The translations under genes were made by a program, and so were the position numbers. Under the pieces are notes generated by a model. It did no database searches. It saw only the letters and a list, made by a program, of their open reading frames with translations, and was not told the DNA's origin. Shown piece by piece: positions 9,232 to 16,550 of a DNA stretch of 25,208 nt. Origin of the DNA: a virus; IMG/VR virus record IMGVR_UViG_3300048814_000118, positions 1-25,208 of that record; one strand, written 5' to 3'. Each line of letters starts with the position of its first letter. Positions within the stretch are counted from its first letter, which is position 1.

Positions 9232-9647
9232 CACGCCACCTCGACCAGTTGCAGGCCCTGGACATTGGTCCGGCACAGGTCGCTCAACTGCGACCAGTTG
9301 CCGCGAACCACGACCGTCACGCGGCCTTGGGTGTTGTTGCCGGTAGCGTCGTAGTTACTACCGATCTGCTGGCCGGCGAGCACGTCGAACGGGTTGTAGA
9401 AAAGAAACGGCGTCATACCGAAGTTCTGCGAAGTGAGGAAGGTGTAGAGCGTGGCGAGTTTCGTCGCGTTGAGACGCATGTTCGGCCGGAAGGTCCGGCG
9501 CGAAGTCTGGGCCAGTTGCGCCCGCTGGATCGTGCCGTCGCGATACTGGTTCTGGAGCTGCGCGTACTCGCGCGACTCGGTGAACGCGGTGCACAGCGCA
9601 AATGGCATCACGCCGTTCGGGACGGCGGCGAGGATATTACCCGGCAT
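9231..9647 (-). CDS. Minor tail protein at the distal tail end (gpM/DUF2460-like)
   Basis: This is a 138-residue protein. It contains a pattern typical of distal tail proteins: a helix (LNATKLATLYTFLTSQ, about 59-74), then PFLFYNPFDV and a closing beta strand GLQLVEVA. Lambda gpM and DUF2460 proteins are of similar size and occupy the same place after the tape measure, where they help cap the tube before the tip attaches. Its stop overlaps the start of the hub gene (TGATG), so the two are probably translationally coupled. It starts 9 bases after the stop of the zinc-knuckle gene. The N-terminal domain of the hub looks like a diverged copy of this protein. Family assignment is from visible pattern and position, not from a search. 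Confidence 0.7.
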   Translation of the reverse strand: MPGNILAAVPNGVMPFALCTAFTESREYAQLQNQYRDGTIQRAQLAQTSRRTFRPNMRLNATKLATLYTFLTSQNFGMTPFLFYNPFDVLAGQQIGSNYDATGNNTQGRVTVVVRGNWSQLSDLCRTNVQGLQLVEVA

Positions 9648-9656
9648 GGTGGTTTA

Positions 9657-10310
9657 TCACTGCGCGACCATTCGCTGGCGACGAAGGGCCGGCGGGAACG
9701 CTTCCTCGACGTCGGCTTCGAGCGGAAGCGCCTCCGAGGACTGCACCACACCCGCGAAATAGGACGAGACCGGATAGAGCGGGTATGGCCGCAACTCGGC
9801 GAAGGTCCGGCCGAGCCGTTCGGTAATCGAATACACGCTGTGGAAGAACGTCCCGCGATCAAGCCCTAGCGCGCGGCAGCAAGCCCGCCAGTCCGCGCGA
9901 CCCAGGAAGTGCAATCGAAATAGCTCATGGTCTGCCGGCGCCAGAATTCGGTGTGCGACCAGCGCGAAATCGGCGGTGTACTCCTGGCGCTTCCGTGAAT
10001 AGAGGCGATAGCCGCTCGGCCCGCCCGCGCGCTCGATGCCGACTCCGTTGGTGTGCGTCACCATCGCTTCGCACTCCCGGTATCGCGCGTGGCAGGCGCG
10101 GAAGATGGCGCGGAAGACGCACTTGCACGGCTCCTCCACGCTGTGCAGGATCGGGAGCAGACCGTACCCATGACAGAACCCGCAACTCGCCTTGGCGAGG
10201 CCGATCACCTCGGACCGAGTCCACATCGGAAGGGTTTGGACGGTTGCCGGCTCGATGCGCCGCACCCGTTTGTAAAACGCGGGAATCCTTCGCTCTGCCT
10301 GTGCAGTCAT
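9657..10310 (-). CDS. Zinc-knuckle and helix-turn-helix protein inside the tail operon, possible late regulator
   Basis: This is a 217-residue protein beginning at the ATG that overlaps the tape-measure stop (TGATG at 10308-10312); a longer frame extends upstream but lies inside the tape-measure gene and is not credible. Residues 43-50 are CGFCHGYG, the CxxCxGxG form of a DnaJ-type zinc knuckle, followed by C62-x-C64 and C73, C80, enough for one zinc site. Residues about 110-172 look like a sigma-region-4-type helix-turn-helix (ADHELFRLHFLG, then WRACCRALGLDRGTFFHSVY), followed by a conserved-looking RPYPLYPVSSYFAG. This architecture suggests nucleic-acid binding and recalls phage late antitermination or sigma-like factors. 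Its place between tape measure and tail tip is odd for a regulator, and a structural role cannot be excluded. I cannot name a family with certainty. Confidence 0.7.
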   Translation of the reverse strand: MTAQAERRIPAFYKRVRRIEPATVQTLPMWTRSEVIGLAKASCGFCHGYGLLPILHSVEEPCKCVFRAIFRACHARYRECEAMVTHTNGVGIERAGGPSGYRLYSRKRQEYTADFALVAHRILAPADHELFRLHFLGRADWRACCRALGLDRGTFFHSVYSITERLGRTFAELRPYPLYPVSSYFAGVVQSSEALPLEADVEEAFPPALRRQRMVAQ

Positions 10311-13300
10311 CACGCCACCATCAGCCCCGGCACCTGGAGGTTGGCCGACTGCTGCGTCCGTCCGTAGCTGGCGTTCTGCGCCGCCAAGGACTGGTCGGCC
10401 ACGAAGTCCGCGGTGATCGGTTGCCCGTTGAGGTTGAGCGATACATACGTGCTGCCGCCCGCCGTCGTATTCGGTCCTGGAGTCGTCGGGAACGTCGTCC
10501 CGCCGAGGCCGCCCAATGTGGGGAGATCCGAGGCGTACGAGTGCCACGCGTTGTTCTGAAAGCTGGCCTGCTGGTAGAGGTTCCCGCCCTGCTCGACCAG
10601 ACTGCCCGCGTATGGGGTCGACGCGGAGAGCGGCATTTTCTGGCCCGTGGCTTCGGAGTAGAGCATCACTAGTTGCCTCACGCTGGGCGACCGCACAGCT
10701 ACAGCGATATCGCCACCGAACTGCGACTGCGCGATGCTCACGACCTGCTTGATGGTGCCGCTGTTCTGCGGGATATCGACGTTGTAAATCTGCTTGATGT
10801 CGTTGTGCGCCTTGACCGTCGGCGACTCGATGCCGGCCAGCTTCTCGCCGACGCCGATCCCGAAGCCGGCAATCGCGCCGATCCCGGCACCGAGCACCGC
10901 GCCCATGGGGCCGCCCGCCTGCATGCCGATACCGGCGCCCAACAAGCCGCCGCCCACAGTGCCCATACCGACGCCGCCCCAGCTTCCCATTTGCTTCCCC
11001 ATCAGACCGCTGGTCGCGAGCATCATCCCGGCGGCGGTGGCTGCGGGCGACGTGGCCACTGCGAGGCCGCCGCTCTCCAGGCTCGCGCCGGTAGTGTACG
11101 GCTTGCCCAAGCTCTCATATGCGCTCTGGTTAAATACCGAGCCCTTGAGATTCGAAAGCATGCTGGCGCCGCTGCCGGCCTTGCCGCTGAGTCCCGGCGC
11201 CAACATCTGGAACAGCGGGCTCTGATGGTTTAGCGGTAGGTTCGCCAGCGCGGACATGCTGTACGCGCCGTTCGGCCCGCCGCCACCAGTGGACGCGCCG
11301 CCGATACCGAGACTCTGCGCAATGCGATCCGGCGTCACCGGGAGGCCGGAATAAGCTGGGCTGGCCTCCGACACGGCAGCGCCGCCGCCACCGGTCATCG
11401 TTACCGTAGCCATCCGCGCGGGCACCGAGATGCTGGGCACGGAGACACCCGCCAGGCCGGGGATCCCTGCGGGCGCGGCCACCGCCGGAGCGGTCATGCC
11501 CATAGCGCCGGCAAGCACGGCGGTGAGCGCCGCCACGTGCGCCGAGTTCAGAATCGTCGCGGTGGTGTTCTGATCCGTCGATATCTTTACCGGGTCGGCC
11601 TGCTTGCTACCACCGAAGATGCCTTTGAAAATCCCGGCCAGCCCGCCGCCACCGTCCGCGCCGTAGATCGCCGGATGCAGGATGTTGGCGGTCATCGACG
11701 CCATGCCTTCCGCCACGGGTTTGATCACCGCCTCGTGAAGCGTGCTAGCGAGTTCCTTCGGGAACTTGGTGGGGTGGGTCAGGAGCGTCTGCCACAGACC
11801 CTCGCTTTCCTTTTTGATCGAGTCCATCTGCTGCTTCTGAATTTCAAGCTCCTTGAGCACCGCCTCTTCCTGCGCGTCGGCGACTTCTTTATTGAGTGCC
11901 TTCATCGCCCTGGCGCCGGCGACCAACTGCTCTGAGCCCGTGGTCTCTTTCAGAATCCGTTCCGCTTCGACCTCGGCGAGTTGCTTAGCGAGATCGATCC
12001 GGATCTGATACGTCTCGCGGACTGCGTCCGTGCCCTCTGCCCCGCTGAACCCCACCATCTTCTGTGCGTGGCTGGCTTCGCGGGTGAGCCGGTCCTTCTG
12101 CGATTCGAGGTTGATCGAAGCGACTTGGTCCTGGGCGCGGAACCAGTCCTCCCATTCCTTCATCTCTTCTTTCGACGGGCCGAGGCTCGCGATGTTTTTC
12201 ATCGAACGTTTGGCCTGATCCGCTTGTGCGTACTCCTCGAATTTCCGCCAGTCCGCATCGAACTTCGCGGTCTCCGCAGTGCGGATCTTTCCGGCCTGCT
12301 CATCGGCCGCCTTGCGGATCGCGGCGATCTCCACTTCCGACGCTTTCACTAGCACGGCCTGCTTTAGAAGCTGGTCTCGCTGATAGAAGATTTTGCCGAT
12401 TGCGTCGAGTTCTGCTTCATCGCCCTTCTTCTCAAACTCTGCCGCCTGGCGGCGAAACTCCTTGAGTGCCTCCCCGCCATGTGCTGTCGCGTCCAACGCC
12501 GCCTTGCGCCGCGCCTCGTCGGTTTGCGCACTCTGGAGTTGGTGGCCAAGGTCCTGCGCCTGCGCCCTCGTCAACGGCTTGTCCGGTTCGAACAGTTCCT
12601 TCTGCAGTCGCTCGACATCCTTCTTGGCGTCGGCGTATGCCTTCTCCATACCCTCGTGCGTACCGAAGAATCGCGCGCGCAACCGATCCGTCTCCTCTTT
12701 GCCGCCATGCAGATCCGTCCGTCTGGTGGCCGCCTCTGCATCGTTCAACATCTGCTGCAACTGCTGGATCTGGCCTTGGATCTGGGTCGCGCGTTGCGCC
12801 TTGGCCTGCTCGTCCTTCGTGGGCGCCACCGCCTGCAGCAGGCCGAAATCTCCCACCAACTGCTGCTGCTGGCTGCGCAGGTCCGCGATCTGCTGTAGCG
12901 TGGCGTCGCGGTTCTTCATGATGTCCGGCGCGCGCCGGTCCATATCTGCCATCGCCTGCCGATGGGCAGAGATCGACATCTTCGCGCCCGCACCGCCCGC
13001 CGCCCGGACCGCTTCCTGGTCTTGTCGCTGCAACTCCTCACCCGCGTGCTCCTCCTCGCTGCTGGGCGCGGCAACGTTCTTGAGGAACCAATCGACGCCC
13101 TGGCCGACGTACGACACGGTGATGACCAACCCCTCTTTGAACTTGCGGACCAGGGAGTCCCACTTGGTTTCGAGCACGGTCACTTCACGCTGGTACTCGG
13201 TGAACCGCCGGATGTCGTCCTCGGTCGGCCCGAAGCCCTCGTCGTGGGCGATGCGCAGGTTGTCGTTAAGCTCCGTCATGAACGGAATCGCCTCTACGCC

Positions 13301-14203
13301 GACCCGCTTGAACAGGTCCATGGCCGCCGCGTCCCGCTGGAGGCCTTCGGGAAGTTTGTTCAAACCCTCGGAAATCTCAACCAGGGTTTCGGACGTGGGT
13401 TTCATCTCGCCGGCGGCGTTGTGCAGATCGATTCCCATCCCGCGCAGAGTTGTCCGCGCCTTCTCGCCCTCGTGGGAGCTGTCGTCGGCTGCCTGCGAGA
13501 GGCCGCGCATGAGACGTTCGACAATCGAAATGTCCTGCCCGACCGCGCGCGCCGCGAAGCCGAACTGCCCGACCTCCTTCGCGGCCAGGCCGGTGCGCAA
13601 TTCCACATCCTTGATGTGCGTTCCGTACTCGCCGAGACTCTTCGCAGCCTGGAACGCGGACACCGCTACGGCACCGAGTACGGCAGCGCCAGACGCGACC
13701 GCCACGCCGAAAGGACCGAGAGCGGTAAGCACGGACGAGATTGAGCCTCTGGCAACCTGGAGCGGGTTATCCATCGATTGGCTGATCCGCTGACCGAACG
13801 CTTCGATGGCCAGCGATTGCTTCTGGAGAGCCTCCTCTGCCTCTTTGGCGGCTTTGGCGGCCAGTGCATCGCGCGATGCCTTCTCCTCAATCGCGATCAT
13901 CTTTTCGTACGACCGTGTGATGGCGTCGATGGCCTGCGGCTCCCTGGCGTATCGCTGGAGGAGTTGGTCGCGTTGGGAGATAAGCCGGTCGACGCCGGTC
14001 TTGCCGAACGTGTCGGCCTGCTTCTCAAGCGAGGAGATGAGACGCTGCACACTCGTCCTGGTCTGGTCCGTGATTCGGACCACCTTGTCGTGCGCGGTCG
14101 TCGCTTTCTTCTCGAAGCTGTCCAGGCTGCTGTTGGCCTGATTCACCACCGGACTGACTTGGTCCTCTGCCTCGAGAACTACGCGTTCAGCTTGGTCGCC
14201 CAT
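10310..14203 (-). CDS. Tail tape measure protein
   Basis: This is a 1297-residue protein, the longest gene between tube and tip apart from the hub, as expected for the protein that sets tail length and helps DNA enter the cell. Residues 1-150 are helical (SSLDSFEKKATTAHDKVV, LEKQADTFGKTGVDRLISQR). A hydrophobic stretch lies at about 155-183 (LGPFGVAVASGAAVLGAVAV). Residues about 190-375 resemble the TP901/lambda-type tape-measure core (ELRTGLAAKEVGQFGFAARA). A long charged coiled coil fills about 380-795. A Pro/Ala/Gly-rich region follows, then a glycine-zipper-like membrane-active segment at about 1066-1124, and a 170-residue C-terminal domain. It starts 3 bases after the stop of the minor tail gene and its stop overlaps the next start. 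At the usual rule of about 1.5 angstrom per residue the tail would be roughly 190 nm long. Confidence 0.93.
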   Translation of the reverse strand: MGDQAERVVLEAEDQVSPVVNQANSSLDSFEKKATTAHDKVVRITDQTRTSVQRLISSLEKQADTFGKTGVDRLISQRDQLLQRYAREPQAIDAITRSYEKMIAIEEKASRDALAAKAAKEAEEALQKQSLAIEAFGQRISQSMDNPLQVARGSISSVLTALGPFGVAVASGAAVLGAVAVSAFQAAKSLGEYGTHIKDVELRTGLAAKEVGQFGFAARAVGQDISIVERLMRGLSQAADDSSHEGEKARTTLRGMGIDLHNAAGEMKPTSETLVEISEGLNKLPEGLQRDAAAMDLFKRVGVEAIPFMTELNDNLRIAHDEGFGPTEDDIRRFTEYQREVTVLETKWDSLVRKFKEGLVITVSYVGQGVDWFLKNVAAPSSEEEHAGEELQRQDQEAVRAAGGAGAKMSISAHRQAMADMDRRAPDIMKNRDATLQQIADLRSQQQQLVGDFGLLQAVAPTKDEQAKAQRATQIQGQIQQLQQMLNDAEAATRRTDLHGGKEETDRLRARFFGTHEGMEKAYADAKKDVERLQKELFEPDKPLTRAQAQDLGHQLQSAQTDEARRKAALDATAHGGEALKEFRRQAAEFEKKGDEAELDAIGKIFYQRDQLLKQAVLVKASEVEIAAIRKAADEQAGKIRTAETAKFDADWRKFEEYAQADQAKRSMKNIASLGPSKEEMKEWEDWFRAQDQVASINLESQKDRLTREASHAQKMVGFSGAEGTDAVRETYQIRIDLAKQLAEVEAERILKETTGSEQLVAGARAMKALNKEVADAQEEAVLKELEIQKQQMDSIKKESEGLWQTLLTHPTKFPKELASTLHEAVIKPVAEGMASMTANILHPAIYGADGGGGLAGIFKGIFGGSKQADPVKISTDQNTTATILNSAHVAALTAVLAGAMGMTAPAVAAPAGIPGLAGVSVPSISVPARMATVTMTGGGGAAVSEASPAYSGLPVTPDRIAQSLGIGGASTGGGGPNGAYSMSALANLPLNHQSPLFQMLAPGLSGKAGSGASMLSNLKGSVFNQSAYESLGKPYTTGASLESGGLAVATSPAATAAGMMLATSGLMGKQMGSWGGVGMGTVGGGLLGAGIGMQAGGPMGAVLGAGIGAIAGFGIGVGEKLAGIESPTVKAHNDIKQIYNVDIPQNSGTIKQVVSIAQSQFGGDIAVAVRSPSVRQLVMLYSEATGQKMPLSASTPYAGSLVEQGGNLYQQASFQNNAWHSYASDLPTLGGLGGTTFPTTPGPNTTAGGSTYVSLNLNGQPITADFVADQSLAAQNASYGRTQQSANLQVPGLMVA

Positions 14204-14206
14204 TTT

Positions 14207-14782
14207 CTAAGCTGCCTTCGCACCGAGGTACTGCTCAAATCCCGCCTGCCGCATGGAACCGAAATACGTGGAGCCGAAGCTCTGAAAGGATCGGAACGTC
14301 GAGCCCGCGCTGCCCGCCCCCTGGACCTGCTGCAGCGTCACCACCGGGCGGTAGTTATAAATCAGCGGAAACACCTTGTCCCGATCTGCCGGCGACACGC
14401 CCCACATCCGCTCCCGCTGGTTGTTCCAGAACGCAAGTTGCGAAGCGGTCTGGCTTCGACCGGGCAACGCCTCGTCGAGGAAGCCAATCACCGCGCGGTT
14501 CTCGGTCGCCGTAAGCACCTTGAGGCAGCGCATGGTGTGTCCGGTCCACGTCCAGTCGCGGATCGGTTGCAGGCCGTGGGCTGCCTTGTAATCGGGATAG
14601 CCGCGGCGCCCGGCCTTTGCGGGCTTCAGTGGCGTCGCCGCCTGATCGTAAATGTTCTGGCCACTCTGGATGCGCTTGCGGATCGTGTCCGCGAGCAACT
14701 GCGCGAAACCCTGCATCTCCTGGGCGGTGAACGGGGAGTACGCAAAGCGAGCGCGCCGGACGACTGTTTGGAAGCGAAGCAT
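14207..14782 (-). CDS. Minor tail or tail-completion protein upstream of the tape measure
   Basis: This is a 191-residue protein with ATG start at 14782 and a stop 3 bases before the tape-measure start. The N-terminal part is helical (FTAQEMQGFAQLLADTIRKR, about 18-37), followed by a basic loop (PLKPAKAGRRGYPDYKAAHG) and a WTWTGHTMRCLKVLTATENR stretch near 78-97 that recalls the 'phage virion morphogenesis' or HK97 gp10-like tail-completion proteins, which have a helix, a 'tGxL/M..s..v' strand and an Arg/aromatic-rich end. This resemblance is weak and from memory. Its upstream neighbour is the plus-strand cassette, 50 bases away and divergent, so this gene and the tape measure need either read-through across the cassette or their own promoter. 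No convincing ribosome-binding site was seen. Confidence 0.6.
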   Translation of the reverse strand: MLRFQTVVRRARFAYSPFTAQEMQGFAQLLADTIRKRIQSGQNIYDQAATPLKPAKAGRRGYPDYKAAHGLQPIRDWTWTGHTMRCLKVLTATENRAVIGFLDEALPGRSQTASQLAFWNNQRERMWGVSPADRDKVFPLIYNYRPVVTLQQVQGAGSAGSTFRSFQSFGSTYFGSMRQAGFEQYLGAKAA

Positions 14783-14832
14783 TTATGGAAACTCAAACGG
14801 TTTTGGCCGGGAAGGGTTACGATAGATGATTC

Positions 14833-15162
14833 ATGAAACTGCCCAATGGCGATCGGGCCATTGTCGATATCCGCAAGCTCCAGGATTACTGCCTGAATTC
14901 ACAACATCCGCGTGGCCGTAACAAAGCACGGGTATTTGCCTCCGTTGGAATCCGAAGCGCTGACGCCGAAGATCTCAGGACGGCACTGAGCGAGGTCGCC
15001 CATGAGGGTGAGGCATGTCTCGGCGTTGCGAACCCATACGGCCAGCGCTACATCGTGGATTTCGATTTCGTTCGGCAAGGCAGAACCGTAAGGATACGCA
15101 GCACGTGGATCGTGCGAACCGGGGAGGACTTGCCGCGGCTCACGAGTTGTTATGTACTGTAA
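14833..15162 (+). CDS. DUF6883-like protein, candidate toxin of an accessory cassette
   Basis: This is a 109-residue protein on the strand opposite to the phage operon. The N-terminus (GDRAIVDIRKLQDYCLN, then HPRGRNKARVFASVG) and the C-terminal IRSTWIVRTGEDLPRLTSCY match the pattern I know from DUF6883 proteins: 'K..dYlLn..Hp.G..Ka..f' followed by 'vrt.Wi...g...prl.t.y'. This layout is shared with small RNases of the BECR type (barnase/EndoU/colicin/RelE-like) and with toxin tips of polymorphic toxins; a nuclease role is inference. The start at 14833 is the only reasonable one, though the ribosome-binding site is weak (GGAAGGG is far upstream). It is followed after 16 bases by the DUF4926-like gene in the same direction, with which it forms a two-gene unit. 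It is unlikely to be structural. Confidence 0.75.
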   Translation: MKLPNGDRAIVDIRKLQDYCLNSQHPRGRNKARVFASVGIRSADAEDLRTALSEVAHEGEACLGVANPYGQRYIVDFDFVRQGRTVRIRSTWIVRTGEDLPRLTSCYVL

Positions 15163-15178
15163 GTAAGGAAGTTTCGTT

Positions 15179-15397
15179 ATGGCAGAAATTGAGATGCACT
15201 CCGTCGTTGCGCTGATCCACGACCTGCCCGGAGAGGGATTGGTGCGCGGTCAGGTCGGAACTGTGGTCGAGAACTGGGCACCGGGTGTCTACGAGGTTGA
15301 GTTCTGCGATGCCGATGGCCGAACGTATGCCATGGTTGCGTTGAAGGCTGAGCAACTGATGCGGCTGCATCATGAACCAGTCCACCAAGCAGCGTAG
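15179..15397 (+). CDS. DUF4926-like small protein, candidate antitoxin or partner
   Basis: This is a 72-residue protein that starts with ATG at 15179 after a clear ribosome-binding site (AAGGAAG, 15165-15171). The sequence pattern (SVVALIHDLPGEGLVRGQVG, then GVYEVEFCDADGRTYAMVAL, then AEQLMRL) is that of DUF4926, a small SH3-like beta barrel often found beside short unknown genes, several of which behave like toxin partners. DUF4926 next to DUF6883 is a recurrent pair as far as I recall. Here the pair stands alone on the plus strand inside a minus-strand tail operon, which marks it as accessory cargo. It ends 62 bases before the convergent end of the zinc-ribbon gene; no terminator was found there. 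The family call is good, the antitoxin role is inference. Confidence 0.75.
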   Translation: MAEIEMHSVVALIHDLPGEGLVRGQVGTVVENWAPGVYEVEFCDADGRTYAMVALKAEQLMRLHHEPVHQAA

Positions 15398-15459
15398 TGG
15401 CTCTCTCCAAGCCCTGAGCGCGACGCCATCAAATTTATAACTGAAACCTTCGCTCGGGT

Positions 15460-15876
15460 CTACCTGCGGGATAGCTTCCGGATCAGCAACTCCTGGAAGC
15501 TCTTCACATCGCGGTCCTCTGCCGCGACGTATTCTTTCTGCTCGCTATCGATCAACTCCATCACGCGGAACTCCTCCTCCGTGATGTCGTTGAGCGTGAG
15601 GGTCAACCCGAGCGATTTGGCGTTGAGAAGCCGGAAGCACCGCCGGACCAGGAGGCCGTTCGGCGTGTCCATGGCTTCGTCGAGCAGGTGCCTCGGGCAG
15701 TTCGGCCCATGGCTGACGTCGATGGCCTTCCAGCCCGCGCTACACTGCGGGCAGCCATCCAACTCGTCCGGAGAAGAGTAACCGCACTGCCGGCACCGGA
15801 ACACGCGGTCCGTGCAGTCTTCATCGCGTCCGCACGCCGACCCCTGGCGGCACGCCGAGCGGATCAGGAATCGCAA
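15460..15876 (-). CDS. Zinc-ribbon protein at the second tail-chaperone position
   Basis: This is a 138-residue protein. The start is a TTG at 15876 with a strong ribosome-binding site (GGAGGGG, 6 bases upstream). The N-terminal third is cysteine-rich: C9, C15, C21, then the zinc-ribbon pairs C28-x-x-C31 and C42-x-x-C45, and C60. The rest is helical and charged (TLNDITEEEFRVMELIDSEQ, then KSFQELLIRKL), with no further domain that I recognise. It follows the assembly-chaperone candidate by 29 bases and precedes the minor tail and tape-measure genes, the position where many siphophages make a longer chaperone by a -1 frameshift. Its reading frame is the -1 frame of the upstream gene and is open back to 16020, but no canonical slippery site is visible. 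It could be an adaptor or chaperone; this is inference. Confidence 0.7.
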   Translation of the reverse strand: MRFLIRSACRQGSACGRDEDCTDRVFRCRQCGYSSPDELDGCPQCSAGWKAIDVSHGPNCPRHLLDEAMDTPNGLLVRRCFRLLNAKSLGLTLTLNDITEEEFRVMELIDSEQKEYVAAEDRDVKSFQELLIRKLSRR

Positions 15877-15905
15877 GCCCGGCCCCTCCGGAGAGTCGGG
15901 CTGCG

Positions 15906-16517
15906 CTATTCCGGGTCGTCGTCTGCCTCGATGGCCAGTTGCGCGATCACTTCGGAGACCGCCGCGGATTTGTGGACGATGGGCGTGTCGCCGGCATAAC
16001 CGTCGTGCGACACGTGCAGCTTATCGTAGAGCGCGCCGCTGGGCTCGAGGAACGCCCGCGTCTCGACCGAGCGCCTGGCGGCCACGACGCTGGTGGATGC
16101 TTTCTCATGGTCCTGCATCTCCTTGGCGGTCGGCATCCGCAGGACGTGCGTCACGCGCGCGCCGGGTACCTTCATCTCGATCCGGTAGTTGACGCCCTCG
16201 CGCTCGATGCTGGCCACCTGACAACGCTCGACGCGACCGATCACCATACCGGCTTCGGCGTCGTCGAACTCGGGACCGTCCTGGTCGATGCGGATCTTCC
16301 TGAATAACTCCGCGTTGATTTTCGGAAGATCGATGTCTTCGCTTTGCGACTTCCCGCGCCCCAGGAAATGGCGAATGGTGCGTTGGGCCCGAGCCCAGAA
16401 GCACCATTCCTCGTCGGTCGGGAAACGCACTTCGCATCGCTTTTCCCCGCCCGAGAGGATCGGCACGACGATAGGCTTCGATGCGTCAAACATCGGCTTG
16501 TTGGTCTGTTGTTCCAT
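15906..16517 (-). CDS. Tail assembly chaperone candidate
   Basis: The protein has 203 residues from the ATG at 16517; a TTG at 16535 would add 6 residues, and neither start has a clear ribosome-binding site, so coupling to the tail-tube stop (16551) is likely. The N-terminal part reads FDASKPIVVPILSGGEKRCE followed by FPTDEEWCFWARAQRTIRHF, a substrate-like strand then a helix, seen in several tail-assembly chaperones. The middle is beta-rich (NYRIEMKVPGARVTHVLRMP) and the end helical and acidic (IAQLAIEADDDPE). The call rests mainly on position: directly after the tail tube and before the tape measure, where lambda gpG and its relatives lie. No enzyme motif is visible. Moderate confidence in function. 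Confidence 0.65.
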   Translation of the reverse strand: MEQQTNKPMFDASKPIVVPILSGGEKRCEVRFPTDEEWCFWARAQRTIRHFLGRGKSQSEDIDLPKINAELFRKIRIDQDGPEFDDAEAGMVIGRVERCQVASIEREGVNYRIEMKVPGARVTHVLRMPTAKEMQDHEKASTSVVAARRSVETRAFLEPSGALYDKLHVSHDGYAGDTPIVHKSAAVSEVIAQLAIEADDDPE

Positions 16518-16550
16518 CAAAGTGTTTATCGGCAAAACGGCGCCGCGAGC

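Noticed and set aside
12393-13793. Open plus-strand frame of 466 codons opposite the tape measure
   Set aside because: Ser/Arg/Cys-rich mirror of the coiled-coil region; no start signal or domain.
15398-15459. Possible terminator between the converging DUF4926-like and zinc-ribbon genes
   Set aside because: The only inverted repeat (CCTGAGCG with CGCTCGGG) has a loop of more than 30 bases and no T run.
15909-16020. Lambda-style slippery heptamer for a -1 frameshift
   Set aside because: The -1 frame is open, but the best candidate (CCCGGAA near the stop) does not allow re-pairing in the A site, so no site is annotated.
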